A stretch of DNA of 64,000 nt from positions 496,001 through 560,000 of the forward strand of contig CBDCMS010000003.1 of NCBI GenBank assembly GCA_965219005.1, given 5' to 3'. The notes under the pieces were generated by a model. The model was not told the origin of the DNA. It worked only from the letters and a program-made list of their open reading frames with translations, and ran no database searches. A program made the translations under genes and the position numbers. Below are positions 18,370-26,939 of this stretch, piece by piece; position 1 is the first letter of the stretch; every line of letters starts with the position of its first letter. The stretch is from CAUZIZ01 sp965219005 (GTDB taxonomy: Bacteria > Acidobacteriota > UBA6911 > RPQK01 > JAJDTT01).

Positions 18370-20199
18370 ATGTCCACTACTACTGAAGACAAGAAGGCCG
18401 CCCCGTCTCCGGAAACTCCGGAGACAGAGGCGGCAACACCAGTTTCAGCTCCAATTATCGATGACTCGGGTGATCTCGACTACGAAGCGCTGCTCGAGGC
18501 ATACGACACCAGTTTCAAAAACCTGTCGGAGGGGGAAGTGGTTTCCGGTACAGTTCTGAAGCTTACCCCGTCGCACGTGATTATCGACGTCGGCTTCAAA
18601 TCTGAGGGGATGATCCCCTTGACCGAGTTCCGTGAGAAGGATGGCAGCATCCAGATCAAACCGGGTGATGAAGTGGATGTTCTCCTTGAGAGCACCGAAA
18701 CCTCAGAGGGAGGGGTGGTTCTCTCTCGGGAAAAAGCAGAGCAGATGAAGATCTGGGACGCCATTGAGCGTGCCTACCACGATGAGTCTGTAATCACCGG
18801 TCGAGTCATCGAGCGCATAAAAGGGGGTTTCGCTGTCGACATCGGCGTCCGTGGCTTCCTCCCGGGATCCCAGGTCGACCTTCACCCGGTTAGACACCCC
18901 CAGAACCTGAGGGATGAGGTGCTCCGGCTTCGTGTCATTAAAGTCAACAAGCGGCGCGGAAACATTGTATTGTCTCGTAAGGCCGTCCTCGAGCAGGAGT
19001 ACTTCAAGCAGAAAGAAGAGACGCTGCGTTCGCTCGAGGAGGGGGCCGTCACCAAGGGCATCGTTAAGAACATAACTGACTACGGCGCCTTCGTGGACTT
19101 GGGTGGAATTGACGGCCTGCTTCACATTACCGATATGTCCTGGGGTCGGGTCAACCACCCCTCCGACCTTTTCAAAGTGGCAGACGAGCTCGAAGTTAAG
19201 GTGCTTAAGTTTGACCGCCTCGAGGAGAAGGTATCCCTTGGGTACAAGCAGTTGACAGATGATCCCTGGTTGTCTGTTTCCGCTCGTTACCCCCGGAAAA
19301 GCCGGGTGCAGACAGCGGTGGTGAGCCTTACCGATTATGGGGCCTTCGTCGAGTTGGAGAATGGGGTCGAGGGATTGATCCACATCTCCGAAATGACGTG
19401 GAACAGGCGGATCAAGCACCCCTCAAAGCTGCTCTCAGTCGGTGATGAGATCGAGGCTGTTGTGCTTGATGTTGATCCTCAGGCTCGCAGGATTTCTTTG
19501 GGTATGAAACAGACCGAGCCCAACCCCTGGGACCTGGTTGGAGAAAGATACGCCATCAACGCGGTGGTGACGGGGAAGGTCCGCAATCTGACGGATTTTG
19601 GCGCCTTTATCGAAGTGGAGGAGGGTGTCGAGGGCCTAGTCCACATCTCAGATTTGAGCTGGACTAAAAAGGTGAAGCACCCTTCTGAGCTTCTCAAGAA
19701 GGGGGATGAAGTTTCTGCAGTGGTCCTCAGTGTCGACGCCGAGAACCAGCGGCTCTCCCTGGGCCTCAAGCAGCTTGAGCCTGACAAATGGGAAGAGTTC
19801 TTCTCCCAGCACCAAGTGGGTGATGTGATCTCGGGAACGATCGTCCGTCTGACTACCTTTGGCGCCTTCGTCGAACTTGCTGAAGGGGTTGAGGGTTTGT
19901 GCCACGTTTCCGAGTTCGACAGCAAGCGAATAGAGGATCCGGAGGGCCATTTTGAGGCAGGGCAGGAGCTTGGGTTCAAGGTTATCAAGCTCAACCTCCT
20001 GGATCGCAAGATTGGTTTGTCCGTCAAGGCGCTCAAGGAAGAGACGGTGGAAAAGGAACCTTCCTGGTCATACAAACCGGAGGTTGCAACAACATCGATC
20101 GGTGAAATAGCAGGGAAGGAACTCGATGAGCTGAAAAAGAAGGCAGGGCAAGCCGACGAATCCGTGGAACAGGAAGGGGCCGAAGATGACGAAGGCTGA
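18370..20199 (+). CDS. rpsA: 30S ribosomal protein S1
   Basis: A 609-residue S1 with six successive S1/OB RNA-binding repeats. After an acidic, proline-rich N-terminal tail, repeats can be seen from the recurring G-x-V-x-x-(I/L)-x-(D/x)-(Y/F)-GAFV-(D/E)-L pattern: GTVLKLTPSHVIIDVGFKSE, GRVIERIKGGFAVDIGVRG, GIVKNITDYGAFVDLGGID, then three more each ending in GL-(I/L/V/C)-H-(I/V)-S. S1 helps the ribosome bind structured or weak-Shine-Dalgarno mRNAs. The acidic C-terminal tail (EQEGAEDDEG) overlaps the following HU gene by 14 bases, so the two are coupled. Confidence 0.95.
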   Translation: MSTTTEDKKAAPSPETPETEAATPVSAPIIDDSGDLDYEALLEAYDTSFKNLSEGEVVSGTVLKLTPSHVIIDVGFKSEGMIPLTEFREKDGSIQIKPGDEVDVLLESTETSEGGVVLSREKAEQMKIWDAIERAYHDESVITGRVIERIKGGFAVDIGVRGFLPGSQVDLHPVRHPQNLRDEVLRLRVIKVNKRRGNIVLSRKAVLEQEYFKQKEETLRSLEEGAVTKGIVKNITDYGAFVDLGGIDGLLHITDMSWGRVNHPSDLFKVADELEVKVLKFDRLEEKVSLGYKQLTDDPWLSVSARYPRKSRVQTAVVSLTDYGAFVELENGVEGLIHISEMTWNRRIKHPSKLLSVGDEIEAVVLDVDPQARRISLGMKQTEPNPWDLVGERYAINAVVTGKVRNLTDFGAFIEVEEGVEGLVHISDLSWTKKVKHPSELLKKGDEVSAVVLSVDAENQRLSLGLKQLEPDKWEEFFSQHQVGDVISGTIVRLTTFGAFVELAEGVEGLCHVSEFDSKRIEDPEGHFEAGQELGFKVIKLNLLDRKIGLSVKALKEETVEKEPSWSYKPEVATTSIGEIAGKELDELKKKAGQADESVEQEGAEDDEG

Positions 20200-20461
20200 G
20201 TTGGTGGAAGAGGTCGCGAAGAACTCGGATCTGAGCAAGAAGGATGCCGAGGTCATTGTCCAGACTGTTCTGGATAGCATAATCGAGTCGCTGAAGTCCG
20301 GCACCAAAGTGGAGCTGCGCGGTTTCGGGAGTTTTCGTCTTCGCTCCCGATCCGAGCGTAAGGGGCGTAACCCCAAGACCGGGGATCAGGTTCACGTGCC
20401 CGCAAAGGAAGTTCCCTATTTCAAGCCAGGGAAGGAACTGAAGGAACTCATTAACTCCTAG
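20186..20461 (+). CDS. HU/IHF-family DNA-binding protein
   Basis: A 91-residue nucleoid protein: MTKAELVEEVAKNSDLSKKDAEVIVQ is the helical dimer region, GTKVELRGFGSFRLRSRSER leads into the DNA-binding arm, and GRNPKTGDQVHVPAKEVPYF contains the RNPxTG arm tip with the minor-groove proline. Next to rpsA it has the position of ihfB in proteobacteria, but sequence alone does not separate HU from IHF here. Start overlaps the rpsA end by 14 bases. Confidence 0.92.
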   Translation: MTKAELVEEVAKNSDLSKKDAEVIVQTVLDSIIESLKSGTKVELRGFGSFRLRSRSERKGRNPKTGDQVHVPAKEVPYFKPGKELKELINS

Positions 20462-20562
20462 CCGCTCCCTGTCCCGCGACCCCATTGGGAGCCTCTGTGG
20501 CCCGCTGGGCGGGTCGTGTGCCTGCTGGCTGGCCCTGGCGCCTCTCTGATCCAGAACACAGG

Positions 20563-21078
20563 ATGGACCACCTTTGGGCTCCTTGGCGATTTCCCTACAT
20601 TACCTCAACCAAAGCTCCATCTGATTGTGTTTTCTGTGCGATTCTTGCGGACGACCGAGACAGTGAAAACCACATCCTGGTGCGGCGATGCCACACCTTC
20701 GTTGTCCTAAACCGCTTTCCCTACACAGCCGGACACCTCCTAGTCGTTACCGACCGCCATATAGGGTCTTTGTCCGAAGCAACCCCGGACGAGGTCGGCG
20801 AGATGGCCCTTCTCTCCCGAGATTGCGAAATCTTCTTGCGGGAGACCTATAATCCCGACGGCTTCAACATCGGTCTCAATATCGGAAAGAGCGCCGGTGC
20901 GGGGATCGCCGGGCATCTCCACTTGCACATTGTGCCCCGCTGGGTTTCGGATGCGAACTACATCAGTGTTCTTGGTCAGACTCGGGTTATTCCTGAAGAG
21001 TTAGAGACCACCTACAAGAAACTTCTGCCTTTTTTCGATTCACCCTTCCCGCCTACCCGAAATCACCCAAAACGTTAA
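20563..21078 (+). CDS. HIT-family protein, Ap4A phosphorylase/hydrolase-like
   Basis: A 171-residue HIT protein. I start it at the ATG of MDHLWAPWRFPYI, a typical beginning for this subgroup (M.xLWAPWRxxYI), with ACAGG just upstream; an earlier start at 20485 gives 26 residues without resemblance. CVFCAILADDRD is the zinc/nucleotide region, RFPYTAGHLLVVTDRH is conserved, and AGIAGHLHLHIVPRW is the HxHxH triad. Proteins of this type hydrolyse dinucleoside polyphosphates. A terminator-like hairpin follows at 21084-21107. Confidence 0.88.
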   Translation: MDHLWAPWRFPYITSTKAPSDCVFCAILADDRDSENHILVRRCHTFVVLNRFPYTAGHLLVVTDRHIGSLSEATPDEVGEMALLSRDCEIFLRETYNPDGFNIGLNIGKSAGAGIAGHLHLHIVPRWVSDANYISVLGQTRVIPEELETTYKKLLPFFDSPFPPTRNHPKR

Positions 21079-21083
21079 AAACA

Positions 21084-21107
21084 CCAAAACCCTCCTCTTG
21101 GTTTTGG
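21084..21107 (+). terminator. Terminator-like hairpin after the HIT gene
   Basis: CCAAAACC (21084-21091) and GGTTTTGG (21100-21107) form a perfect 8-base stem around an 8-base loop, five bases after the HIT stop codon. There is no clean T-tract behind it, so it could be an intrinsic terminator of reduced strength or an mRNA 3-prime end stabiliser. Confidence 0.5.
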
Positions 21108-21491
21108 GCCTTCCTTTGGCTCCAAAAGGCTTCCCCCTTCGGAAACCCCCGCCTGCACAGAGAAACCACCGTTCTCATTTACAGAACCTCATGCGTTTTC
21201 TTAAGGTCCCCACTGAAAATCACTCTTTGGGTTTCTCTTTCTTTAGTCTGGCTCCTCCGCTGGCGCACAATTGTCGCTTGGTGGTAAAAAAACCTTCCTT
21301 CGGCAGCGCGGCCCGTGTTACTTTTTTCACCGCTTTCGGGAGGCCGAGTGCTCTAACAAAAAAGACCCAATTCGGGGTTTTCACAGGGTGTGGAAAAACT
21401 GTGGAAATCCCCGGGGTCTTCCTGTCGTTGAAGCCAGTCGTTCCTCTTTTTTTCGTCACTGTCCTTTGTGCCTTTGGTTGGGGCCTCGGAT
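21108..21491. promoter_or_regulatory. dnaA upstream region with DnaA-box-like sites (candidate origin, left part)
   Basis: This non-coding stretch before dnaA holds two DnaA-box-like sites close together: TGTGGAAAA (21389-21397) and TGTGGAAAT (21400-21408), reverse complements of TTTTCCACA and ATTTCCACA, one mismatch or two from TTATCCACA. The spacing of 11 bases is one helical turn, as in DnaA clusters. The region is pyrimidine-rich on the plus strand. It may act both as the dnaA promoter/autoregulatory site and as part of the origin. Confidence 0.5.
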
Positions 21492-22826
21492 ATGCACGCT
21501 TGGGATCGTATTCTGTCCTGTATTGAGAAGCGGATCTCCCCGCAGAACTTCGACCTGTGGTTCCGCCCCACGTCTCTTGCCGAACACGACAACGCTCTCA
21601 AGAAGCTTCTTGTCCGTGTTCCCAACAGCCACTTTAAATATTGGCTCGCTCAGAATTACAGTGCCATTATTCGCGATTCGCTGGAAGAGGTCGCCCTTGA
21701 CGACCTTCAGGTTCTTTTTGTGGTGGGTGAAAAGGATGAAAGCTCTCTGCCATTGGCCCAGGCGCCTTCGGCTGCTTCGCGCTTCAGCCAACCATCAAAG
21801 GACCACTTGGCCTCCAAGCTCAACTCCCGGTACACTTTTGCCACGTTCGTCGTCGGGCTAAGCAACCAACTCGCCCATGCAGCCTCCATCGCGGTCGCTG
21901 AGCAGCCGTCAAAGGCCTACAACCCACTTTTTCTCTACGGTGGTGTAGGCCTCGGTAAAACCCACCTTATGCACGCGATTGGTCACTCGGTGAAAAACCA
22001 GTACCCCCAAACCCGCCTTACCTACATCTCATCCGAGCAATTCATGAATGAACTCATCAATGCCATTCGGTACGATCGGACTCCTTCTTTCCGGGAGAAG
22101 TACCGAGACATCGATGTGCTGCTGATGGACGACATTCAATTCCTTGCAGGGAAGGAACGGACCCAAGAGGAGTTTTTTCACACCTTCAACTCTCTCTACG
22201 ATGCCCAGAAGCAGATCGTTATTTCGAGTGATTCACCGCCCCGGGATATTCCAACCCTGGAAGAGCGCCTGCATAGTCGCTTCGAGTGGGGTCTTCTCGC
22301 GGATATCCAACCCCCTGACCTGGAGACCAAGGTTGCCATTCTTCGCAAGAAGGCCGAGTTACACCGCATTCCGCTCCCAGATGCTGTTGCTTTCTTCATC
22401 TGCAACAACACCAAATCAAATATTCGGGAACTCGAGGGAGCCCTAATTCGCTTGACAGCGTATAGCAGCCTCACTGGTGAGAACATCTCTCTGGATCTTG
22501 CTCAGTCAGCGCTCAAGAATCTCACGGAGTCAAGCTCCCGCATTCTTACGTCCGAGCTTATTCAGCGGGTGGTCGCTCGTCACTTTTCTCTCAAGCCCTC
22601 CGATCTCAAGCTTAAGAACAATTCCCAACGGGTGGCTCGACCTCGTCAGATCGCGATGTTTCTCAGCAAAGAGTTGACCGGCAACTCGTTACCTCAGATC
22701 GGTAGAGATTTTGGCGGCAGGCACCATACCACTGTTCTTCATGCGGTGCGTAAGATCCAGGAACTGCGCTTGCAGGACCCTCGGCTTAACAACACCATTA
22801 ACAAGCTAACCGACTCAATCACATGA
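21492..22826 (+). CDS. dnaA: Chromosomal replication initiator protein DnaA
   Basis: A 444-residue initiator with all four domains. Domain I: WDRILSCIEKRISPQNFDLWF. Domain II is a short variable linker. Domain III: NPLFLYGGVGLGKTHLMHAIG is Walker A, VLLMDDIQFLAGKERTQEEFF is Walker B, and the sensor regions follow. Domain IV: RHHTTVLHAVRKI within GRDFGGRHHTTVLHA is the DnaA-box-reading signature. I start at the ATG of MHAWDRIL; a GTG eight codons earlier is also possible. Gene order dnaA-dnaN-gyrB-gyrA is the classic bacterial origin arrangement. Confidence 0.97.
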   Translation: MHAWDRILSCIEKRISPQNFDLWFRPTSLAEHDNALKKLLVRVPNSHFKYWLAQNYSAIIRDSLEEVALDDLQVLFVVGEKDESSLPLAQAPSAASRFSQPSKDHLASKLNSRYTFATFVVGLSNQLAHAASIAVAEQPSKAYNPLFLYGGVGLGKTHLMHAIGHSVKNQYPQTRLTYISSEQFMNELINAIRYDRTPSFREKYRDIDVLLMDDIQFLAGKERTQEEFFHTFNSLYDAQKQIVISSDSPPRDIPTLEERLHSRFEWGLLADIQPPDLETKVAILRKKAELHRIPLPDAVAFFICNNTKSNIRELEGALIRLTAYSSLTGENISLDLAQSALKNLTESSSRILTSELIQRVVARHFSLKPSDLKLKNNSQRVARPRQIAMFLSKELTGNSLPQIGRDFGGRHHTTVLHAVRKIQELRLQDPRLNNTINKLTDSIT

Positions 22827-23052
22827 CCTTTCGGCGGTTTTCCACGCGTTCTTCATCTCGTTCCTCTGGACAGCTCCGTTTTCGGCTTCACCCCTCGATC
22901 ATAAACAGCCTTTACGTGATTTATCCACAGGGTATCACCCCTCAGAACATCATGTGGAAAAAGGGGTTATCAGGCCGATCACAGAATGCACATCCCCTAC
23001 TACGAAGACTAGGATAAATAGACCTATTTTTTATTAATAGGAGTGTAATCCC
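22827..23052. promoter_or_regulatory. dnaA-dnaN intergenic region, candidate oriC
   Basis: Contains a perfect DnaA box TTATCCACA (22921-22929) and TGTGGAAAA (22953-22961) on the other strand. Downstream, at about 23012-23043, the sequence becomes AT-rich (GGATAAATAG, then CCTATTTTTTATTAATAGG, an imperfect inverted repeat), which could be the unwinding element. Together with the boxes upstream of dnaA this gives a bipartite origin layout as in Bacillus. AGGAG at 23039-23043 is the dnaN ribosome site. Confidence 0.5.
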
Positions 23053-24162
23053 ATGGATGTAAGCCTTTCCCGGCCTAAGCTCTTCAAGGAACTGTCCTAC
23101 ATAAACGGAATTGTCGAACGAAAAACGACCGTTCCTATTTTGGCTAATGTCCTACTGGAGACGGTGGGTAATATCTTGAGGGTGACTGTTACCGACCTGG
23201 ACGTGACCCTGAGATGCAACTGCGAGGCGTCGGTGAAAGTAAGCGGGACGCTGACGGTTTCAGCCAGGAAACTATTTGACATCGTTCGCTTCGCCCCAAA
23301 CGACGCAGAAATTCACCTCAAGGCGACCGAAGACGACTGGCTGGAAATCAGTTATGGGCGATCGCGCTTCAAACTGGCGACCCTCGCCAAGAGTAATTTC
23401 CCAGACATCGGTGAGGTAGAAGGGAAAAAAGTCTCTTTGGAGCCGTCTATCATCCGCAACATGATAAGTCGGTGTGTTTTCGCCATTACCCAAGAAGAAA
23501 GCCGGTACACCCTTAACGGGGCATTAGCGGTGATGAACAGAGGAGGAATGACACTGGTAGCCACGGATGGCCACCGGCTCGTCCTTGTTAGGCGGGAATT
23601 TGATTTGGCGTCGTTGGTGGACGAGGTGCGGGTTCTCATTCCCAAGAAAGCCCTGGTCGAGGTGTTGAAGTTGGCCAGCGAGCCGGTATCAAGCCTGGAG
23701 TTTGGTATAGGCGAGAAACAGTTGTTCTTCAAGATAGGTGAACGTCTGTTGATTTCCCGTATTCTGAGTGGGGAATTTCCCAACTACGAGATGGTGATCC
23801 CGAAGGAAAACAATCGACGTCTCGTGGCTAAAACGGCCGACCTGGTGGACAGTCTCAGGAGGGTGTCGGTCCTGGCGGACGAACTAACGCATGCCGTAAA
23901 ACTCTCGGTTAGCGAAGGACAAATTGAGCTATCGTCTGCCAACTCGGAGATTGGCCAGGCCAAGGAGACGATTGCTGTTGAATACGAGGATGAGGCGGTG
24001 GATATGGGTTTCAATGCTCAATATCTGCTCGATTTTCTCCTTGTTTTGGAAAGTGAGCAAGTAGTGCTGGATCTACGAGACTCGGAGACCCAAGGTCTTC
24101 TCCATCCCCAGGAGGACGGGGAGTATCTCCACCAGTATGTCATCATGCCGATGAGTATCTAG
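23053..24162 (+). CDS. dnaN: DNA polymerase III sliding clamp (beta subunit)
   Basis: A 369-residue beta clamp, the ring that tethers the replicative polymerase. The three-domain repeat is seen from KLFKELSYINGIVERKTTVPILANVLLE (domain 1), SRCVFAITQEESRYTLNGALAVM (domain 2, with LVATDGHRLVLVRRE, the family signature) and LLISRILSGEFPNYEMVIP (domain 2/3 junction). The C-terminus YVIMPMSI ends with the usual MPM(R/x)(I/L). Preceded by AGGAG. Followed by a hairpin with a T-tract. Confidence 0.96.
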   Translation: MDVSLSRPKLFKELSYINGIVERKTTVPILANVLLETVGNILRVTVTDLDVTLRCNCEASVKVSGTLTVSARKLFDIVRFAPNDAEIHLKATEDDWLEISYGRSRFKLATLAKSNFPDIGEVEGKKVSLEPSIIRNMISRCVFAITQEESRYTLNGALAVMNRGGMTLVATDGHRLVLVRREFDLASLVDEVRVLIPKKALVEVLKLASEPVSSLEFGIGEKQLFFKIGERLLISRILSGEFPNYEMVIPKENNRRLVAKTADLVDSLRRVSVLADELTHAVKLSVSEGQIELSSANSEIGQAKETIAVEYEDEAVDMGFNAQYLLDFLLVLESEQVVLDLRDSETQGLLHPQEDGEYLHQYVIMPMSI

Positions 24163-24219
24163 ATCAGGAGATCAGGAAGCCCGATTTGGTCAGGATTGTC
24201 CTCCTGGCCAAACCCGCCG

Positions 24220-24239
24220 AAAACCGCCTCTGGTTTTTT
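24220..24239 (+). terminator. Intrinsic terminator after dnaN
   Basis: AAAACC (24220-24225) pairs with GGTTTT (24232-24237) around a 6-base loop, and the T run extends to 24239. It is 57 bases past the dnaN stop. Stem is short, so moderate confidence. Confidence 0.5.
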
Positions 24240-24441
24240 CTCGGTCACCCGTTCTGAAAAAGTGGAATCCGAGAACCAATTAAGCCGAAAAATTTTCTAA
24301 TAAAAGGAAGACAAGAAGCGCCCTGGAATCCCCAAGGGAGGGCCCGGGAATTATGGCAGTGGCGGCTAGTATAATAAAGAGACAGAAGAACTTGTGGTAG
24401 AATAGAGGCACCCGAAAACAGAAGGAACAGGCGAAAAAAGT

Positions 24442-26901
24442 ATGGCCGAAAAAGGAAATATTCTCAAGACAACCGAGGGGGTTGTTGTGGAGGATATAAC
24501 CTCCTACACCGCGGACAAGATCCGTGTGTTGGAGGGACTAGAAGCGGTTCGGAAACGCCCGGCCATGTATATCGGTTCAACCGGTGTGGCGGGTCTCCAT
24601 CACCTGATCTATGAGGTCGTTGATAATTCTGTAGACGAGGCTCTTGGTGGGCACTGCGACACCATTGACCTGACGATCCATGTCGACAATTCAGTAACAG
24701 TCGTCGACAACGGGCGAGGTATTCCAGTTGACACTCACCCAGAGAAAGGGATTCCGGCAGCCGAAGTCGTCTTAACCACCCTGCATGCCGGCGGCAAGTT
24801 TGATCACGACAGCTACAAGGTGTCCGGCGGCCTGCACGGCGTCGGGGTTTCGGTGGTGAACGCTTTGTCTCAGCGCCTGGAGTTGGAGGTGTGGCGCGAC
24901 GGACACGTCTATGAGCAGAGCTACGAGCGAGGGGTCGCGGATACAACATTCCGTAAGGCTGGCAGGACCACCCGCCGGGGGACCCAGATTACCTTCAAAC
25001 CCGACCCCGAAATTTTCGAAACCATCGAGTTCACCTATGAAACCATCGCCCAGCGCATGCGGGAGTTGGCCTTTCTCAACCCCGGGCTCACTATCAAGAC
25101 CGAGGACTTGCGATCAGGCAAGGGGCAGACCTTCCTTTACAAAGGGGGTATTTCGGACTTCGTCACCTATCTCAACAAAAACAGGAATACGCTACACCCA
25201 AAGCCCGTTTACATATCGGACAAGAAAGACGACACCGAAGTCGAGGTTGCCCTTCAGTACAACGACGCCTACAACGAGACACTTTTTTCCTTTGTAAATA
25301 CGATCAACACAATCGAAGGTGGTACCCACCTGGCTGGGTTCAAGGCGTCGCTCACCAGAACCCTGAACAGCTATGCGGCAAGCGCGAATCTGCTTCGGGA
25401 TTTGAAGCAAAACCTGACGGGCGATGATGTCCGCGAGGGCCTGACAGCTGTCATCAGTATCAAGATTTCGAATCCGCAGTTCGAGGGGCAAACGAAAGCC
25501 AAGCTGGGCAACAGCGAAGTCAAAGGGCTGGTTGAAACCGCCTGCAACGAGAAGCTCAGCGTCTATCTCGAGCAGAATCCGGCGGTGGGTCGCCGAATTG
25601 TCGAAAAGTCCATCGAGGCGGCACGGGCCCGAGAAGCGGCGCGCAAGGCACGCGATCTGACTCGGCGCAAGAGCGTCCTCGACAACCTTTCCCTTCCGGG
25701 CAAATTGGCAGATTGCCAGGAGAGGGATCCAGAGTTCGCAGAGATCTTTATCGTTGAGGGAGACTCGGCCGGTGGGTCCGCCAAACAGGGGCGAGACCGT
25801 AAATTCCAGGCAATTCTTCCCATCAAGGGCAAGATCTTGAACGTGGAGAAGGCTCGTTTTGACAAAGTGCTGAGCAACCAGGAAATCATCACCATGATTT
25901 CTGCGATTGGCACCGGTGTTGGGGCCGAGGACTTCGACATCGCAAAGCTTCGATATCACAAAATCATCATCATGACGGATGCGGATGTCGACGGCAGCCA
26001 CATCCGCACACTCCTGCTCACTTTTTTCTATCGCCAGATGTCCGAGCTGGTGAGGAAGAGTCACATCTTTATAGCCCAACCCCCCTTGTACCGGCTCTCG
26101 AAGGGCAAGAAGGAGCAATACCTTCACAATGAGCGTGAGCTCACAGAGCAACTGATGACACGAGCGGCGGAACATCTTCGGGTTTTTCTTCCAAAGACAG
26201 GCAAGGAGTACGAAGGGCGTGTCTTGATTGAAAAGTTGGACGACCTGATGGAGTTCCGTCGAACTCACGAGAAGCTCCAGCGCCAACTGGCTGACCACCG
26301 ACTACTCGATATCTTGCTCATCTATTTCGCCGATGTGCTCCAGGAAGAAGCGCATGAGGCATCAGCGAGGCGACTCTTCGAGGAGCGGTCAAAGATCGCC
26401 GAGCTAGCGCCCCCATTGGAGGAACTGGGCTACGATGTGACCACCGAGTATGACGAGGAGCATAGTCTCTATGAGTTGCAGATCAGCAACGGCGCACCGA
26501 TTGCTCGACTCAACCACTCCTTCGTGACCTCTGGAGAATGCCAACAGCTAGTGAGCCTCTACCGGAAGGTGATGGAGTTCCGCCAGCCACCCTTTGTTAT
26601 CCGGCAGACCGGCAACGACACAGAGATCCAACTGGAGGAGGAGTCTGAATTGGCAGGACACATCCTCGAGGCAGGAAAAAAGAGCCTCAATATTCAGCGC
26701 TACAAGGGTCTCGGCGAGATGAACCCACAGCAATTGTGGGAGACGACCATGGATCCCGACACCCGGACGCTGCTCCGGGTCGACACCGAAGACCTCTTTG
26801 AGGCCAACGAGATCTTCACTATTCTGATGGGTGGACAGGTCGAGCCGCGCCGCAAGTTCATTGAAGACAATGCCCTAAACGTCAAGAACCTTGACGTTTA
26901 G
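24442..26901 (+). CDS. gyrB: DNA gyrase subunit B
   Basis: The 819-residue ATPase subunit of gyrase. GHKL ATPase: VRKRPAMYIGSTGVAGLHHL, EVVDNSVDEALGGHCD, VVDNGRGIPVDTHPEKGIPA and GGLHGVGVSVVNALS. TOPRIM: FIVEGDSAGGSAKQGRDRKFQ (EGDSA) and IMTDADVDGSHIRTLLLTFF (DADVDGSHI). C-terminal QRYKGLGEMNPQQLWETTMDP and LMGGQVEPRRKFIE are canonical. An extended -10-like TATAAT at 24370-24375, about 65 bases upstream, could be its promoter, although a good -35 is lacking. Separated from gyrA by 38 bases. Confidence 0.97.
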   Translation: MAEKGNILKTTEGVVVEDITSYTADKIRVLEGLEAVRKRPAMYIGSTGVAGLHHLIYEVVDNSVDEALGGHCDTIDLTIHVDNSVTVVDNGRGIPVDTHPEKGIPAAEVVLTTLHAGGKFDHDSYKVSGGLHGVGVSVVNALSQRLELEVWRDGHVYEQSYERGVADTTFRKAGRTTRRGTQITFKPDPEIFETIEFTYETIAQRMRELAFLNPGLTIKTEDLRSGKGQTFLYKGGISDFVTYLNKNRNTLHPKPVYISDKKDDTEVEVALQYNDAYNETLFSFVNTINTIEGGTHLAGFKASLTRTLNSYAASANLLRDLKQNLTGDDVREGLTAVISIKISNPQFEGQTKAKLGNSEVKGLVETACNEKLSVYLEQNPAVGRRIVEKSIEAARAREAARKARDLTRRKSVLDNLSLPGKLADCQERDPEFAEIFIVEGDSAGGSAKQGRDRKFQAILPIKGKILNVEKARFDKVLSNQEIITMISAIGTGVGAEDFDIAKLRYHKIIIMTDADVDGSHIRTLLLTFFYRQMSELVRKSHIFIAQPPLYRLSKGKKEQYLHNERELTEQLMTRAAEHLRVFLPKTGKEYEGRVLIEKLDDLMEFRRTHEKLQRQLADHRLLDILLIYFADVLQEEAHEASARRLFEERSKIAELAPPLEELGYDVTTEYDEEHSLYELQISNGAPIARLNHSFVTSGECQQLVSLYRKVMEFRQPPFVIRQTGNDTEIQLEEESELAGHILEAGKKSLNIQRYKGLGEMNPQQLWETTMDPDTRTLLRVDTEDLFEANEIFTILMGGQVEPRRKFIEDNALNVKNLDV

Positions 26902-26939
26902 GGCCGTAAGCCCACCCCAATCCACACAAAGGTGACCCC

